A stretch of DNA of 64,000 nt from Fulvivirga marina (GTDB lineage: Bacteria > Bacteroidota > Bacteroidia > Cytophagales > Cyclobacteriaceae): positions 346,833-410,832 of the forward strand of contig NZ_JAEUGD010000066.1 in the NCBI RefSeq assembly GCF_016775155.1, written 5' to 3'. The translations under genes were made by a program, and so were the position numbers. The notes under the pieces are model-generated. The model did no database searches and had not been told where the DNA came from. It saw only the letters and a program-made list of their open reading frames with translations. Numbering within the stretch: position 1 is the first letter of the stretch; every line of letters begins with the position of its first letter. This document shows positions 62,854 through 64,000 of this stretch, in pieces.

Positions 62854-64000
62854 ATGGACACTTTCTTTGAATTCTTTTCATTTGCTGACCCCAACATCCG
62901 GTATGTTGTAATTGGCTCCCTCCTACTTACAGCCAGTTCAGCAATTGTAGGCTCATTCACATTTCTCAAAAAGAAAGCACTGGTGGGAGATGCCGTCGCA
63001 CACTCCGTACTACCAGGTGTTTGCTTGTCGTTTATCTTGTATGGCGAAAAAAATCCTATCATACTTATCTTTGGGGCCTTTGCTACGGGCTGGCTGTCCC
63101 TGATCCTAATCGACATCATATCTTCCCACTCAAAGGTCAAAGAAGATACAGCTATAGGGCTTATCTTGTCCGTTTTTTTCGGCATTGGCATATTCATGCT
63201 CACCATCATACAAAAGTCGGGGAATGCTGCTCAAACAGGTCTTGATCAAATCCTTTTTGGTAAGGCAGCATCCCTTGTTGGCAATGATCTCATTGCATTT
63301 GCGGTGATTGCCGCCATATTGATCCTAAGTGTCTGGTTTTTCTTTAAGGAATTTACATTACTGGCCTTCGACGAAGATTTCGCTTCCACCATTGGCCTGC
63401 CGGTAAGAGCTATTGAACTCCTACTCACCACCCTTACAGTACTGGCGGTGGTTATCGGCATTCAGGCGGTGGGTGTAGTGCTCATGGCTGCCATGCTCAT
63501 TACTCCTGCAGCTGCTGCTCGCTTCTGGACAGAAAAGATCTCCACAATGGTTTGGCTGGCAGCCATATTCGGAGCCTTTAGTGGACTAACAGGAGCTTAC
63601 ATCTCATACATTGCTCCCTCGATGCCTACCGGCCCATGGATTGTTGTAGTGATTTCAACCATTGCCTTTATTTCGTTCTTCATGGCTCCTAAACGAGGGA
63701 TATTGTACAGGATGAATAACCAAAGAAAGATCAGAAGGCAGATCAATGACGAAAATATACTAAAGGCATTGTATCAACTTGGCGAGGAGGAAAAGAATTT
63801 CTATGAAAAAAGAACCATTGAAGAAATATTAACTAAAAGGAAATTTGACCCTGCTTCCTTAAAAACAGGGCTACGGAGACTCAAACGAGAGGGATACCTA
63901 GGGAATGAGAGTGGCCACTGGTCTTTTACCAAGGCAGGTAAGCATAAGGGACAGCGTACTGTAAAGTTGCACAGGTTGTGGGAACTCTACCTGACACAAT
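62854..64000 (+). CDS. metal ABC transporter permease fused to a DtxR-like C-terminal domain (cut by window edge)
   Basis: At least 382 codons, starting with the ATG at 62854 one base after the ATPase stop and still open at 64000. Residues 1-290 are the ABC-3 permease with eight to nine membrane segments (VVIGSLLLTASSAIVGSFTF, GDAVAHSVLPGVCLSFILYG, QAVGVVLMAAMLITPAAAAR). Residues from about 305 leave the membrane: a winged helix (KALYQLGEEEKNFYEKRTIE, LKTGLRRLKREGYLGNESGH) and then GQRTVKLHRLWELYLTQ, which matches the DtxR dimerisation domain of the regulator in the same operon (RKHRLWETFLV). The tail would be cytoplasmic and could sense metal or respond to it. No stop is visible. Confidence 0.9.
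   Translation, partial: MDTFFEFFSFADPNIRYVVIGSLLLTASSAIVGSFTFLKKKALVGDAVAHSVLPGVCLSFILYGEKNPIILIFGAFATGWLSLILIDIISSHSKVKEDTAIGLILSVFFGIGIFMLTIIQKSGNAAQTGLDQILFGKAASLVGNDLIAFAVIAAILILSVWFFFKEFTLLAFDEDFASTIGLPVRAIELLLTTLTVLAVVIGIQAVGVVLMAAMLITPAAAARFWTEKISTMVWLAAIFGAFSGLTGAYISYIAPSMPTGPWIVVVISTIAFISFFMAPKRGILYRMNNQRKIRRQINDENILKALYQLGEEEKNFYEKRTIEEILTKRKFDPASLKTGLRRLKREGYLGNESGHWSFTKAGKHKGQRTVKLHRLWELYLTQ

Noticed and set aside
1-64000. CRISPR array, integrated phage or rRNA operon
   Set aside because: No regularly spaced identical repeats, phage structural genes, integrase or rRNA sequence were seen.

Overview
The window looks like chromosomal DNA of a Bacteroidota bacterium, most likely of the order Cytophagales (Fulvivirga/Marivirga-like; genus is an inference). 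Supporting signs are a SusC/SusD pair, a type IX secretion (Por) C-terminal tail on an amylase, TAnnTTTG-type promoter words, few Shine-Dalgarno sites, carboxypeptidase-regulatory-domain/DUF5686 protein, and the thrS-infC-rpmI-rplT order. No rRNA, tRNA or CRISPR array was found.

Region 1 (1-20186) is accessory DNA dominated by a polymorphic-toxin (RHS) locus read on the minus strand. The operon starts with a 1185-aa exported SpvB/RHS-like protein, a 133-aa exported protein and a very large exported RHS protein (about 2825 aa) ending in a His-rich putative nuclease tip. Downstream lie its candidate immunity gene and three displaced tips, each with its own candidate immunity gene(s): an EndoU tip (frameshifted upstream), a badly decayed tip with an FYTHEL motif, and an orphan RHS-core tip followed by two paralogous immunity genes. 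Two of the displaced cassettes begin with the same hairpin terminator plus hydrophobic leader peptide. A 105-bp identical repeat shared by the main tip and the EndoU tip marks the recombination zone. The far left edge carries IS21-like terminal repeats and a frameshifted XRE regulator.

Region 2 (20563-34087) is a starch/maltodextrin utilisation locus: susC, susD, two small surface proteins, a SusE/F-like lipoprotein, a secreted multidomain GH13 amylase and a lipoprotein GH13 amylase. A LacI-family regulator is divergent from it, with two perfect palindromic operators (GCAAACGTTTGC core) whose centres are 147 bp apart.

Region 3 (34093-60116) is mostly housekeeping: sulfurtransferase, YfiR-like protein, rplT, rpmI, infC (AUU start with a GGAGG site), thrS, TPR lipoproteins, DUF5686 outer-membrane protein, SanA-like protein, trmH, parC, parE, a glutamate-receptor-like potassium channel, a sterol-desaturase family protein, an ArsC-fold protein without its cysteine, a CvfB-like S1 protein, 3-hydroxybutyryl-CoA dehydrogenase, an alpha/beta hydrolase, dapD and a glycosyltransferase.

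Region 4 (60244-64000) is a manganese/zinc/iron uptake operon: DtxR-family regulator preceded by two similar palindromes exactly 100 bp apart, substrate-binding lipoprotein, ATPase, and a permease that is fused to a DtxR-like C-terminal domain and runs off the right edge.
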